The notes under the pieces: model-generated
Told to the model about the DNA's origin: nothing
The model's database searches: none
Seen by the model: the letters and a program-made list of their open reading frames with translations, nothing else
In this document: positions 9,451 to 17,471 of the stretch, piece by piece
Numbering within the stretch: position 1 is the stretch's first letter
How the letters are laid out: every line of letters starts with the position of its first letter
Position numbers and translations under genes: made by a program
Origin: Chara braunii
Lineage: Eukaryota > Streptophyta > Charophyceae > Charales > Characeae
Assembly (NCBI GenBank): GCA_003427395.1
Contig: BFEA01000067.1
Location: 2,617,978 to 2,639,780 of the forward strand
Length of the DNA: 21,803 nt
Reading direction: 5' to 3'

Positions 9451-9774
9451 TTCGATGGAGCGAAATTATTCACAATTCAAAGAGGAAGTCTGGCAGTCCT
9501 GCATTGCCTAAGAATCTTTAGGAACTACCTCTTTGGGAGGAGGTTTATCCTCAGGATTGACCCGACGGCGCTTGTGTATTCACTCAAGAATTTTTCGCCT
9601 TCAGACCCGACCACAGCCAGATGACTTACCTATATCTAGATGTTCGACTTTCAGCTGGAACGTATCCCTGGGAATAAAAATAGGGCAGATGGTATAAGCA
9701 GAATTGAGTGGGGGAACCAGGAAGAGTCTGAGGAAAAAATGCCTCCGGCAGATGGGTTTTTGGAGGAAGGGTAA
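9385..9774 (+). pseudogene. RNase H domain with deletion, frameshift and stops
   Basis: FIVEIDAGPTALGGVLIQAD holds the first catalytic Asp, then TAA at 9448. The next family motif, ERNYSQFKEE, appears at once in another frame (about 9458-9487). Its usual preceding 15-20 residues are missing, which implies an internal deletion. The frame then returns for LAVLHCLRIFRNYLFGRRF and LRIDPTAL by an apparent 1-nt loss near 9490. TGA 9622 and TAG 9637 replace what are usually Trp codons around LTYI. The end motif GNKNRADGISRI is clear. Stop at 9772. Confidence 0.8.
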
Positions 9775-10220
9775 GACATGCGCACTCACGTAAATTGTTG
9801 GTTCATGTTCGTTGAAAGTAAGAAAATGAGGAGAGGAAATCCGATGTGGCATCCGCCTCCCGAGTTTATGAGGGAACCTTCCCTAATACTCACACCGATA
9901 GTGGAAGAGGACTCTTGAGGGGAGAGGAATGCTGGATGGATGATGAAGTTAGCCTTGGCAGAGAACTATAGGATAATGGACGAACCGCGAACAATCGAAG
10001 CATGAGTCCAACAAGTGGACGAATAGGTAGCCATGATGGGAAGAATGTATTACTTGATGAACTGCCTATTACAGGTTCAAGCAAATGATGAAGGAAGTGT
10101 GGTGAAAGCGGACGAAATAGTAATCGGGGACGACTAGGAGTTTGATGAAGAGAAAGAAGGAGAATTTGAGCAAGGTGAGATCTCAGAGGAATTCCGAAAG
10201 GAACAATATCAGGTACAAAG
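9775..10220 (+). pseudogene. RNase H-integrase connector, heavily broken
   Basis: Reads on in the RT frame with stops at TGA 9916, TGA 10003, TAG 10024 and TAG 10135. Recognisable linker blocks include FMREPSLILTPIVEED, GWMMKLALAENYRIM, VAMMGRMYYLMNCLLQ and GEISEEFRKEQYQ. The integrase core follows in another frame from about 10215. The HHCC zinc-binding domain that should lie between EEFRKE and the core is absent, which indicates an internal deletion and not just decay. Confidence 0.65.
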
Positions 10221-10942
10221 AACCTCTACATCCTAGGTACATCAAAGAAGAAGGGGCGGTTGTTCACTTGGACCTATTGGCTAGGCCACTGGGTCTCGGA
10301 GGATATAACTATATATTTGACGCAAGGGACAATCTTACTGGGTTCGTTGACGGCAGAGCAATCAGAAGCAAGACTGGAGTGACGCTAGCAGAATGCATTA
10401 AAGAGTACTATCTCAGATATCCGTTCGTGTTGGAATTTACGATGGACGGGGGGTCGGAATTTACATGTGGAAAAGTGAAGGAGTTACTGAAAGAGTTAGG
10501 AGTCATGAGTAACTTCACGACTCGGGCTCATCCACAGGCAAATGCACCAGTCGAAAGAGGCCATAGTACGATTACTAACTTGCTGGCCAAGTGGACCAAT
10601 GGGATGCCGAACCTCTGGCAAAAACTCCTGAGAACGATATTCTTTGTGGAAAACATCACTGTCAGAAGGACGATCGGGTATGCACCTGCGACCCTCTGGT
10701 ATGGTCGCCACACCACATTTCCGATTGAGAGCTTTCTGAAAACATGGCGTAGGCAGGACTTTGAGAACAATTTGACCCTCGATGAGCTACTAGATCTGAG
10801 GGCAAGGCAGATCGGCGCCACTGAAGAAAGAGTTCAGGAAGCAGCCGTGAAAGTTGCAGACAGCCGAGGGAAAGATAAAGAAAGGTGGGACAAACTCCCT
10901 AGAGTGCGGGTCGAGCCACTACAAGTTCGCGAGACAGTGTAA
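10142..10942 (+). pseudogene. Integrase catalytic core (DDE, rve-type)
   Basis: The open frame is 266 codons, with true homology from about residue 25 (YKEPLHPRYIKEEG). The catalytic triad is visible as VHLDLLARP (Asp44), TMDGGSEF (Asp102) and PVERGH (Glu138). The spacing between the second Asp and the Glu is the canonical 35 residues. Later blocks TNLLAKWTNG, RRTIGYAPATLWYGR and FPIESFLKTWRRQDF fit the element family. The core joins cDNA to chromosomal DNA. The start ATG at 10142 is artificial because it lies in out-of-frame linker sequence. TAA at 10940-10942 cuts the domain from its C-terminal part. The N-terminal zinc domain is missing. Confidence 0.88.
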
Positions 10943-11137
10943 CTCTACAATTCCTCTTTGGAAATGCAATGGTTGCGAAAACTAGACAAGCGTTGACTTG
11001 GACCCTTCAAAGTTAGGAAGCAGGGACTTCATGGGGCCTATGAACTAGAAGAGATGGATGAGACTTCAAGGAAGGACTGGGTTTCAGGATCCAGACTGAA
11101 GAAGTTCCAAGTCAGAGAAGAGGTGAGCCCAGTTTGA
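10943..11137 (+). pseudogene. Integrase C-terminal (GPF/Y-like) domain remnant
   Basis: The integrase frame continues past TAA 10940 with SSLEMQWLRKLDKR, a TGA at 10994 where Trp is usual, LGPFKVRKQGLHGAYELEEM, and WVSGSRLKKFQVREE, stopping at TGA 11135. The GPF-V and WVSGSRLKKF blocks are the end of pol in this family as I recall it, so 11137 is about the end of recognisable pol. Confidence 0.75.
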
Positions 11138-11339
11138 TGCAAAGAGCTTGAGTAAACAGGGAATACGCTTATGCATATACATGTGTGTAGGTACATATGT
11201 ATGTGTGTGTCCATTTGCCTAAGTATATGCTCATGAATGTTTGGATACATATATATATATATATATTTATATATATGTGTGTATGTACATATATGAATAT
11301 GAATGGGTATTGTGGGAATATACACGTGTATATACACAT

Positions 11340-11385
<46 letters not shown>

Positions 11386-11549
11386 GTGCATGCATATGAG
11401 TACAGATAAGGGAGCATTTTGTCAAGCTTGTGTTTTTGATAAGAAGTGTTGCCTTGATGATGATTTCTGATCCGTGTACCTGTCATTGCTCCTTCTCTAT
11501 GTGCAGGAGTGACCCTTGGGGAGAAGAGGTCATGGCGCAGTGAGGAGGA
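11138..11549. other. Spacer with AT and ATGT microsatellites
   Basis: AT-dinucleotide tracts lie at about 11247-11276 and 11342-11377, with TATG/TGTG words between. No LTR ends were identified even though a pol gene ends before it and a gag gene starts after it. CTATGTGCAG just upstream of the gag start resembles a 3' splice site. Confidence 0.7.
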
Positions 11550-12065
11550 ATGGCAGGACCCTCTGGACCTACCTTGAGAAAGGGCGGGCAGAGGAGGGAT
11601 CAGAAAATCTTAAGGGACTTGCAGGAGCTGCCTGTTTACAGAGTTGGGGATAACCTGCATGTGTTTTTGAGGGATTTTGAGGAATATGCATTCCGGAGGG
11701 AATGGGATGACAAGATGAAGCTCGCAAAAGTGACTGGAGCAGGGGTATATAAGAAGAAGATTGAAGGAGTGGCAGCCGGATGCTTGAGATGGAGGACGTG
11801 CGTGATGAGACTGTGGCAGGCAATAGGGGTCTTTCCAAGGGATGAGGTTGAGGATGATCTGAGATTTGATGAAACAAACCTGGATGAGTTTGTCGACAAT
11901 TTGCAGCTGTCTTCAGAGAGAGGGAGATGGAGTGATGAGGAAAAGAAAAAGAGATTGATTGAAAGGACAGAGGAGAGTGAGAAAAAAAAAATAAAGGAGA
12001 TTGTGGAAGGGAATCGCACTTGGCAAAGGATAACAGTGGAACTACAAATAGCATACACCAGGTAA
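11550..12065 (+). pseudogene. Gag N-terminal (capsid-like) part of a second retrotransposon
   Basis: ATG at 11550 lies in a good context (GAGGAATGG). The 171-codon frame contains LQELPVYRVGDNLHVFLRDF and EEYAFRREWDD, then AAGCLRWRTCVMRLWQAIGV, then FDETNLDEFVDNLQLSSERG. This order (a helix-rich segment, a Trp-containing assembly region, then a short helical hairpin) is that of gag capsid proteins in LTR retrotransposons. These assemble the particle that packages element RNA. The frame ends at TAA 12063, but homologous-looking highly charged sequence continues at once in another frame, so this is the 5' part of a broken gene. It starts about 410 bp after the end of a pol gene and in the same orientation. 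Confidence 0.65.
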
Positions 12066-12549
12066 GGCAAGACCAAACGAGAAAGGAAAGATTGCAAGAG
12101 AAAGGATTGTGGATTGAAAGGGAGATGGAGGAGCTGCAAAAAGGGCGCGAGAGGATAAAAGAGAAGAGGACGTACCTTTCAGGAACCTGAGAAGCAAGCC
12201 AAGGACTCTCCCCAAGGACAGAAGCAGAGGTTCTGACCAGGCAGGTGAAGGAGAGGCAGGGAGCGAATGAGGCACAGAGAGAGAGAAGGGTTGAAGAAAG
12301 AAGACCGATTGAGGTTGAAATGGAAGGAGTAGAGGAAAGGAGAAGTAGGAAGGAAGAAAGAGCAAGAAGAGAAAAGGGGGAGAAGAAGGAAAGAAGATCC
12401 AGGAGGGAGGCAAAGCTCCAATGGTCGAGAGAACTAAGGGAAAAAGACCAATTGGGGATGGAAGAGAGAAGGAAAGGAAAAAGGGTGATGAAGAAGTGAG
12501 ACCAAAAGGGGACAAGGAAGTGGAAGTTGAGGAGGCAGAAAAGTGAAAA
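12062..12549 (+). pseudogene. Gag middle region, charged coiled coil, frameshifted
   Basis: The frame starting at 12062 reads RKERLQEKGLWIEREMEELQ, then TGA 12188, then a Glu/Arg/Lys-rich run (RREKGEKKERRSRREAKLQ) to TGA 12497. The next frame begins EVRPKGDKEVEVEEAEK, with TGA 12544, and leads into the long frame at 12550. Purine content is extreme, so the minus strand stays open as Phe/Leu/Ser-rich nonsense. Two frameshifts and two stops break it. Confidence 0.55.
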
Positions 12550-13911
12550 GTGGAATGTGGAGGTCCATCCCATCTAAGAGGGGAGGTGAAGGAAGGACAG
12601 ATGAGTAAAGAAGAGAGAGCTCAAAGAGAGAAGAAGAAGAAAGGGTGGAGAGATTATATGATCAGGATGCTGCAAGATGATGACCTGCCTGTGAACTCCA
12701 CTTGGGAAGTCAGATTTGAAATAATGTTTCTCTCGGAGCTAGTGGTGAGCACCAAACATCCTTCCAACTTCCAGAAAATGATGGGGTTCCATGAGATGTT
12801 AGATGAGAAGTGCACCAGGCTTTTTGAAGAATATGCAGAGGTTGCCAGGAAGTTGGGAAAGATGGAAGGAGGAGATGGAATGAGGGAGATTGGAGAAGAC
12901 CTGGATACAGTGGGAAAAGGGCTTCAGTCTGAGCTCAAGGAAAACACTGAGCTCTTCACCCAAAGGTTCTTGGACTACATCCCAGGGCTCTTGAAGGAAA
13001 TGAGCAGACTGAGGAAGAACGAAGAAGAAAGGAATGCCCAGGTGACGAAGTTAACCGAGGATTTGGAGGGGATGAGGAAGGAAGTGGAGGAGTTGAAAAA
13101 GGGGAAGGAGGAACTGCAGAAACAAGTAAGTACTTTGGAGGTTTCCCTGACCCAGAAAGGCACGGAATTGAAAGATGAAGTGACAAAAAGGGAGAAAGTG
13201 GAAAAAAAGGTGGAAAGTTTGTGCTCTGAGATCAGTGTGCAGGGACGGGACCTGGACCAGGAGATTGTTGACAGGAAAGAGATGGGTCAAGTATGGGAGA
13301 AGAGATGGGAGGAGATATTGAAAGGGATGAACGAGCTCAAGTTGAGCCACCAAGAGGAAGGGAATGAAACCACGAAAGTGGTGGAATGGCAGAACGAAGG
13401 AGGATTTGAAATCAGATTGGCAGAAGGAGGAAAGGGGACCCCTCAGTCAAAGGAAGGAGGAGGAGGGAAGGATGAGCAGACTGAGGTTGGAAAGGAAGGA
13501 CCATCCAGCAAAGAACCGCAAGAAGAACCTAGGGTCGAAGGACCACCTGCCGCAGAGGAAGATAAAGGTGAAAGGCTGGGTGTGCCTCAGCAGAAGGGCA
13601 TCAAGAGGAGTGAACAGTCTGGCATGGAATCGTCTGAAGGGGTCGGGAGTCAAGCAGAGTCTTTGGGTCGGCCTCTAACCAAGCGGCCCAGGCATAACAA
13701 AGGCCGACATGGGTGCTTCTTCTGCACGAAGGAGGGACACTTCAGGGATGGATGTACCATATTGACTGAGTATATTAGGAAAGGGATGGTCAGCTTTGAC
13801 TCCAAGGGAAGACTGGTAGCTAGCAATGGGCAGGTGATCCCCAAGACACCTAAGGGTGACAGGGTAGAACTTCATAGGATGTTGGGGCTGACAATCACCT
13901 TCTCGGGGTAG
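12550..13911 (+). CDS. Gag C-terminal part: coiled coil plus CCHC zinc knuckle
   Basis: A 453-codon open frame. Residues about 20-110 are helical and mixed (WRDYMIRMLQDDDLP). About 140-265 form a long heptad-rich Glu/Lys/Leu coiled coil (KEVEELKKGKEELQKQVSTL). About 290-375 are a Gly/Pro/Glu/Lys-rich disordered linker. Residues 389-402 (13714-13755) are CFFCTKEGHFRDGC, a perfect CX2CX4HX4C nucleocapsid knuckle that binds element RNA. The tail FDSKGRLVASNGQVIPKTPK and GDRVELHRMLG is what I recall at the end of gag in Chara retroelements. The ATG at 12550 is probably not the real start, since the same frame continues upstream through a TGA at 12544. TAG at 13909 ends it. No protease or pol follows. 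Confidence 0.75.
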   Translation: MECGGPSHLRGEVKEGQMSKEERAQREKKKKGWRDYMIRMLQDDDLPVNSTWEVRFEIMFLSELVVSTKHPSNFQKMMGFHEMLDEKCTRLFEEYAEVARKLGKMEGGDGMREIGEDLDTVGKGLQSELKENTELFTQRFLDYIPGLLKEMSRLRKNEEERNAQVTKLTEDLEGMRKEVEELKKGKEELQKQVSTLEVSLTQKGTELKDEVTKREKVEKKVESLCSEISVQGRDLDQEIVDRKEMGQVWEKRWEEILKGMNELKLSHQEEGNETTKVVEWQNEGGFEIRLAEGGKGTPQSKEGGGGKDEQTEVGKEGPSSKEPQEEPRVEGPPAAEEDKGERLGVPQQKGIKRSEQSGMESSEGVGSQAESLGRPLTKRPRHNKGRHGCFFCTKEGHFRDGCTILTEYIRKGMVSFDSKGRLVASNGQVIPKTPKGDRVELHRMLGLTITFSG

Positions 13912-14492
13912 GAGAGGTAGGAGTTGTGAGTTAAGGCACTTGGTAGGGGCAGAGAGAATGTATGAATGAGTGGAATGCAGTATGGAGAAAGAGAGGCAGA
14001 CTTTCAAGGACTTGGTAGGGGTAAAAACTTAGAAGTAGGGGGTGCATAAACATTCAAGGAACTAGATGAGGATGAGTGGGGTGAGTCATTGATGTGACTT
14101 ATTATAACATACTTACACTTATATGTATGATCAGGGGCAAATGAGTTGGTGACCACAAACGCTTTCACACTGTGTGTGTTCCCGTGTCTATGATTTTGAG
14201 TCTCCTTTTATGGATGAGTACCTCCCCTCGTCTATCACTATTTAGATCCTCTGAGGTCTGGAATGGTTGTAGAGGGACGGGCGGGTAAGTGAATAAATGA
14301 AAGACGGCAAAAGATTGAATGATCTGTTGCTGGGTTGAATTATGTGTATAATTGGAATGCCATGCTACGGTATGGACGGGTGCCTCTCATGAGGTAAAAC
14401 ATTGTTTTTGCAAATGGATTGAGTGGGATGATTGTTTTTGATGGATTAGACAAACAGAAGTCAACAAGCCTGATTTCAATTCAAATATTTGG

Positions 14493-14495
<3 letters not shown>
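13912..14495. other. Spacer after gag, no gene seen
   Basis: No coding frame is supported. ACTTGGTAGGGG is repeated at about 13937 and 14006. A purine-rich run (GATGAGGATGAGTGGGG, about 14066-14082) followed by TGAG could be a polypurine tract and LTR start. That reading depends on the equally uncertain priming-site motif at 14742. Confidence 0.4.

Positions 14496-14553
<58 letters not shown>
14496..14553. repeat. (AT)n microsatellite, 58 bp
   Basis: An uninterrupted alternating A-T tract. Confidence 0.95.
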
Positions 14554-14555
<2 letters not shown>

Positions 14556-14741
14556 ATGACCCCGAGGTGCGTGCCTCACCGAGCTAAGATCAAATACTTG
14601 GAGGGCACAACCATGAGTGGCAACCTGACGACTGTTCAATTATTTAAATCTTATTTATTTGGTTTATTTTGGAAGAAGCATCGTTTATCCATCTCAAGGG
14701 TTAACCTGAGTGCATAAATTACCAAGCCTTTGGTGGAAAAT

Positions 14742-14760
14742 TGGCATCGTTGGGACGTAA
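14742..14760 (+). other. Possible retrotransposon primer-binding site
   Basis: TGGCATCGTTGGGACGTAA starts with TGG, the complement of a tRNA CCA end. It resembles the TGGCGCCGTTGCCGGGGA site that plant Athila-type elements use with tRNA-Asp, but with several mismatches. A purine-free-ended AT-rich stretch precedes it and an open frame starts at 14791. CGTTGGGA/TCCCAGCG also form a hairpin here (14748-14769), which is an alternative explanation. Confidence 0.25.
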
Positions 14761-14790
14761 CTCCCAGCGTGGGCTGCTGACCTAGCGTAA

Positions 14791-15224
14791 CCAGGCAGCG
14801 AACCCTTCGACTATGACCTAGAAGAAAGACTAGAGGGGATGGCCACCCCCGTGAAGGGATCTATTCAGGCAGGAGTCGGAGGGGTCGAGATTAGTCTTGA
14901 AAATTGTGAATTTATTTTTGAAAGATAGGAGGAAAAACCCATCGTTGCGCAACCAACGAAGGTAATCACCGATAAGCAACAATGCAGAGGGCCGCAGCTC
15001 CGGCCTGATCAGCAGGACTGTGGTGATCATGATGGTGATCGTTGTCCTCCCGTATTAGGCTTCGTGCAGGACGGAAGGCAACTTTGGACTGTGATAACAA
15101 GAGTTGAACACCCAAGATCTCGATTAGGACCCTCGTTTGAAGGGATGAGTTTTCACACGGACACCAACCCTGAAAACAACCAACGAATACCTAGGTCAAA
15201 GTCTAAGGGTGTGGGGAAGGAAAG
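14791..15224 (+). pseudogene. Unrecognised open frame ending at a strong 5' splice site
   Basis: After TAA 14788 one frame stays open to TGA 15226 with a single TAG (14926-14928), about 145 codons. It reads SEPFDYDLEERLEGMATPVK, GVEISLENCEFIFER, the TAG, then KPIVAQPTKVITDKQQ, CPPVLGFVQDGRQLWTVITR and MSFHTDTNPENNQRIPRSKS. The first ATG is 14839. The composition looks coding: balanced residues and no low complexity. Just before the terminal stop lies AAAG|GTGAGT (15224/15225), a strong donor, so this may be the 3' end of an exon and not the end of a protein. I do not recognise a domain. It could be a gag-like first ORF of an element primed at 14742, or a host exon with one nonsense change. 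Confidence 0.4.
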
Positions 15225-15317
15225 GTGAGTTGTCATACTTGACTATTTCATATACTGCAGTACGGATCAAGTATCCCCACTTCAAGTCATTTAGTTATTT
15301 TACAATGTGGGAGACCC

Positions 15318-15330
15318 GGGTTAAAATCCC
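15318..15330 (+). promoter_or_regulatory. Pol III B-box-like element of a tRNA-like relic
   Basis: GGGTTAAAATCCC after GGGAGACCC resembles the T-arm B box (GGTTCRANNCC) with C to A at one position. TGCAGTACGG about 65 bp upstream could be a worn A box. The acceptor stem does not pair, so this is not a functional tRNA. It may be a SINE head. Confidence 0.25.
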
Positions 15331-15488
15331 AACATTAATAATGAAAAGTGAGGTGAGGACGTCAATCCTGAACCACATTTCATTCAAGGATTCAGATTTG
15401 ACGATTTGCTTGTCGGAAAACATCTTTTGTTTGCATATAGTTCTCCAGGCGACGGGGACGTCGCTTAATAGGGTCTGGGATACTGTCG

Positions 15489-15518
15489 GACCAAACACCC
15501 TTACAAGGGTATTTGGTC
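15489..15518. repeat. Near-perfect 14-bp hairpin with 2-nt loop
   Basis: GACCAAACACCCTT (15489-15502) pairs with AAGGGTATTTGGTC (15505-15518) with one mismatch, loop AC. A second hairpin, GGTCGG/CCGACC with loop TTACG, follows at 15537-15553. The stretch between 15225 and 15488 has no supported gene. Confidence 0.85.
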
Positions 15519-15844
15519 GTGACTTTACGATCGACAGGTCGGTTACGCCGACCGCCTGGAGGGAATTGATCTAAGATTAGAATTTCATAGGAGCGCGTGA
15601 ATCATAATGATGCACGCTGTAACAGTTAGGATCGATACGGAATATCCTCGATCGGGAGCAGGTCAAGAGGGTACATTGTTACTGACATATCAAGGTGTGT
15701 TTACGTGCTCGGCCTCTGGTGCTCGGCACATCTATATCACCGTCATGCCCGCCGCTTGGGAGTTTTCCCCGCTGCAACTCTCAATGATACACCCATGGGT
15801 AAGTGGCGGCTCGTTGGGCCTTCCAATCAGACAAATGAGATTTA

Positions 15845-15845
<1 letters not shown>

Positions 15846-15882
<37 letters not shown>
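15846..15882 (+). repeat. Poly-A run (37 A)
   Basis: A pure A tract. It may be the tail of a retroposed RNA copy, with 15554-15845 as its body. That body contains no recognisable gene or tRNA-like promoter, so the source is unknown. Confidence 0.9.
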
Positions 15883-15885
<3 letters not shown>

Positions 15886-15989
15886 AGACGGGCATACAGA
15901 CTGACTAGTGTACGCACAAGCAAAAATAAGGTATAGGTCCGGTCCGCTAATTTGGGCTGGACCACACTGCTATACTTATATAAGAATTG

Positions 15990-16013
15990 CTTTTATTCCT
16001 ACAGGAATAAGAG
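15990..16013. repeat. 11-bp hairpin with AC loop
   Basis: CTTTTATTCCT (15990-16000) and AGGAATAAGAG (16003-16013) pair at 10 of 11 positions. The palindrome GAGCTAGCTC (16011-16020) overlaps its end. Confidence 0.85.
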
Positions 16014-16197
16014 CTAGCTCGGTAGGTATGACAGTGATTTGTGACACAGGGGATGTGGGGATCGAAGCCTGCCGACCTCTGGGCTGGCTCCCTTTTGACA
16101 TAGAGCTTTGTTTTTGTAGCCCAGTATCGGTCGGCCAGGACTTGAACCCGCGACCACAGTATTAGAAGTAGTTATAGCTGCCCCGTTAAAACGGGGC
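16011..16197. repeat. Foldback of two convergent tRNA-like (SINE-head) sequences
   Basis: On the plus strand, TAGCTCGGTAGG (16015-16026) fits a pol III A box and GGGGATCGAAGCC (16057-16069) a B box 30 bp on. On the minus strand, GGGTTCAAGTCC (about 16138-16149) is a good B box, preceded by ACTTCTAAT, which resembles the anticodon loop of tRNA-Arg(UCU). The two B-box regions are inverted copies: AAGCCTGCCGACC then TGGGCT on one side, AAGTCCTGGCCGACC then TGGGCT on the other, with a spacer of about 32 nt. GCCCCGTT/AACGGGGC (16180-16197) is a further perfect hairpin. Acceptor stems do not pair, so neither is a working tRNA gene. Confidence 0.5.
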
Positions 16198-16354
16198 TTG
16201 ACACTTGGCGGGTTGGGAGAACTGCGGTTAGATTTTGTTAGGGTCTTTTATTTTCGTTTTCTTTTGTTTTCTTTCTTGTTATTAAGAATTTTTTTTTTTT
16301 TCTTTTGTTATTCTTGTTGTTTCCCAACGGCCTACCTACCCCGAGGGTGCCCAA

Positions 16355-16387
16355 ATGAATCCCGCCCCAATACTGGGGCGGATTCAT
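16355..16387. repeat. 14-bp GC-rich hairpin, 4-nt loop
   Basis: The left arm 16355-16369 (ATGAATCCCGCCCCA) pairs with 16374-16387 (TGGGGCGGATTCAT) apart from one bulged base. Confidence 0.9.
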
Positions 16388-16896
16388 CTAGTAGGAAGCC
16401 GCCCCGATCGCGGCCGGTACAACCTCACCATAGGGCGGGGCAATACGAGCAAGAGGGAGCAACGATGCTTAGTCGAGAAAAACGGAGGAAAAGGGGAGCA
16501 CATGAGGCAGCGCCGAACGCGAGCTTTCGCAGTCACACGGTCGAGGGCGGAGTAAGCATCCAGCAAGCGTTAACACACGATGAGAACGGGTATGGTAAGC
16601 CTGCGAATGCAAATGCAAGTGCGAAAGAGGGGCGGCGTCGAGTAGTAATAAGGCAAGAAACTAGCAAAGAAGGTGAAGGGAAAAGAAGAAGAGGAAGAAG
16701 GAGAAATAGAAGAAAAAGGAGGAGAAGAGGAAGAAGGAGAAGTAGAAGAAGAAGGAGGAGAAGAGGAGGGAAGGAGAACAGACTCGTGGGTTGGTCGATA
16801 ACGAGGAGACGTTGGGCACGTCATACCCAACGTGAGGGACACCGGCTGACTGACTGCAACAACGAAGACGAGGGAGCAAGAGAGAGAGAGAGAGAC
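16388..16896. other. Low-complexity purine-rich stretch, no gene
   Basis: About 16668-16780 is (GAAGAAGGA)-like and gives Arg/Lys-rich or Ser/Pro-rich open frames on the two strands. The length of these frames reflects composition only. A (GA)n run is at about 16880-16894. On the minus strand a pyrimidine tract ending GTTGTTGCAG near 16855 resembles a 3' splice site. Confidence 0.5.
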
Positions 16897-17340
16897 AAGT
16901 AAGTCTCTAACCTCGCTACTAACCTTCCCACCGCCTACGCGCACATGTATGTGTGCGTGTGTGTACGTGTGTGTATACGTATGTGTGTGTGTGTGCGTGC
17001 GTGACTCTGTAAGTGTGAATCGCACGGCCATCTGTACCACTAGGATCGATAAGATGAGCAAAAGCGGATGAATCTACCACTAGAACATGAATGTATACAC
17101 TACCGTGCACGTGTATGTGTGGGCGTGTACGTATGAGTGTGTGGGTGCATTTGTGTGTGTGTTAGAGAGAGTGGGAGAGAGAGAGACTATAAGTCTTCAA
17201 CCTATGCCAACAGCTAAGTCTCCAACATGAGGCTCGCCGCACGCTACTTGGATCGATAGAATGAGCAAATCAAAAGGGTGGCATTGTATATTTCCACGTT
17301 TCAGCGGAAGATTCATCCCGTTTTTGCTCATCGTATCGAT
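16895..17340. repeat. Mixed microsatellites with a repeated ATCGATA-NN-ATGAGCAAA motif
   Basis: GT-rich tracts (about 16945-17003 and 17110-17163) and GA tracts are interspersed with three copies of ATCGATANNATGAGCAAA: plus strand at 17045 and 17252, minus strand at 17340-17323. The 17045 copy and the inverted one also share AGCGGATGAATCT-like sequence beyond the core. The 17252 and 17323 copies form an inverted repeat around a loop of about 53 nt. AAGTCTCYAAC words lie at 16901 and 17215. Confidence 0.6.
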
Positions 17341-17471
17341 GGAATGTGTGTGTGTGTGCGTGTGAGAGAGAGAGAGAGATAGAGAGAGAGTGAGGAAGAA
17401 GAGAGCGCGGGAAAGAGAGAAGAGAGAGAGAGAAAGAGAGCGAGATAATACTCCGATCGTGAGCAACGTAC
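17341..17471. repeat. (GT)n and (GA)n microsatellites
   Basis: GT repeats from about 17345, then GA repeats to about 17446, with a second (GA)n at 17601-17634. The minus strand is pyrimidine-rich immediately downstream of the donor-like site at 17472. Confidence 0.9.

Noticed and set aside
11569-12573. 334-codon minus-strand Ser/Leu/Phe-rich frame
   Set aside because: It is the antisense shadow of purine-rich gag sequence.
13912-14741. LTR of the gag element
   Set aside because: A polypurine-like run and a priming-site-like motif flank it, but no second copy is visible near 11.1-11.5 kb, so I do not call it an LTR.
15592-15936. Plus-strand frame containing a poly-Lys run
   Set aside because: The Lys run is the 37-A tract, and the rest has no recognisable motif.
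16129-16200. Functional tRNA-Arg gene on the minus strand
   Set aside because: The B box and anticodon-loop words fit, but acceptor and D-arm pairing fail.
16198-16902. 234-codon plus-strand frame with Arg-rich tail
   Set aside because: It runs through a T-tract, tRNA-like debris, a hairpin and GAA repeats. Composition alone keeps it open.
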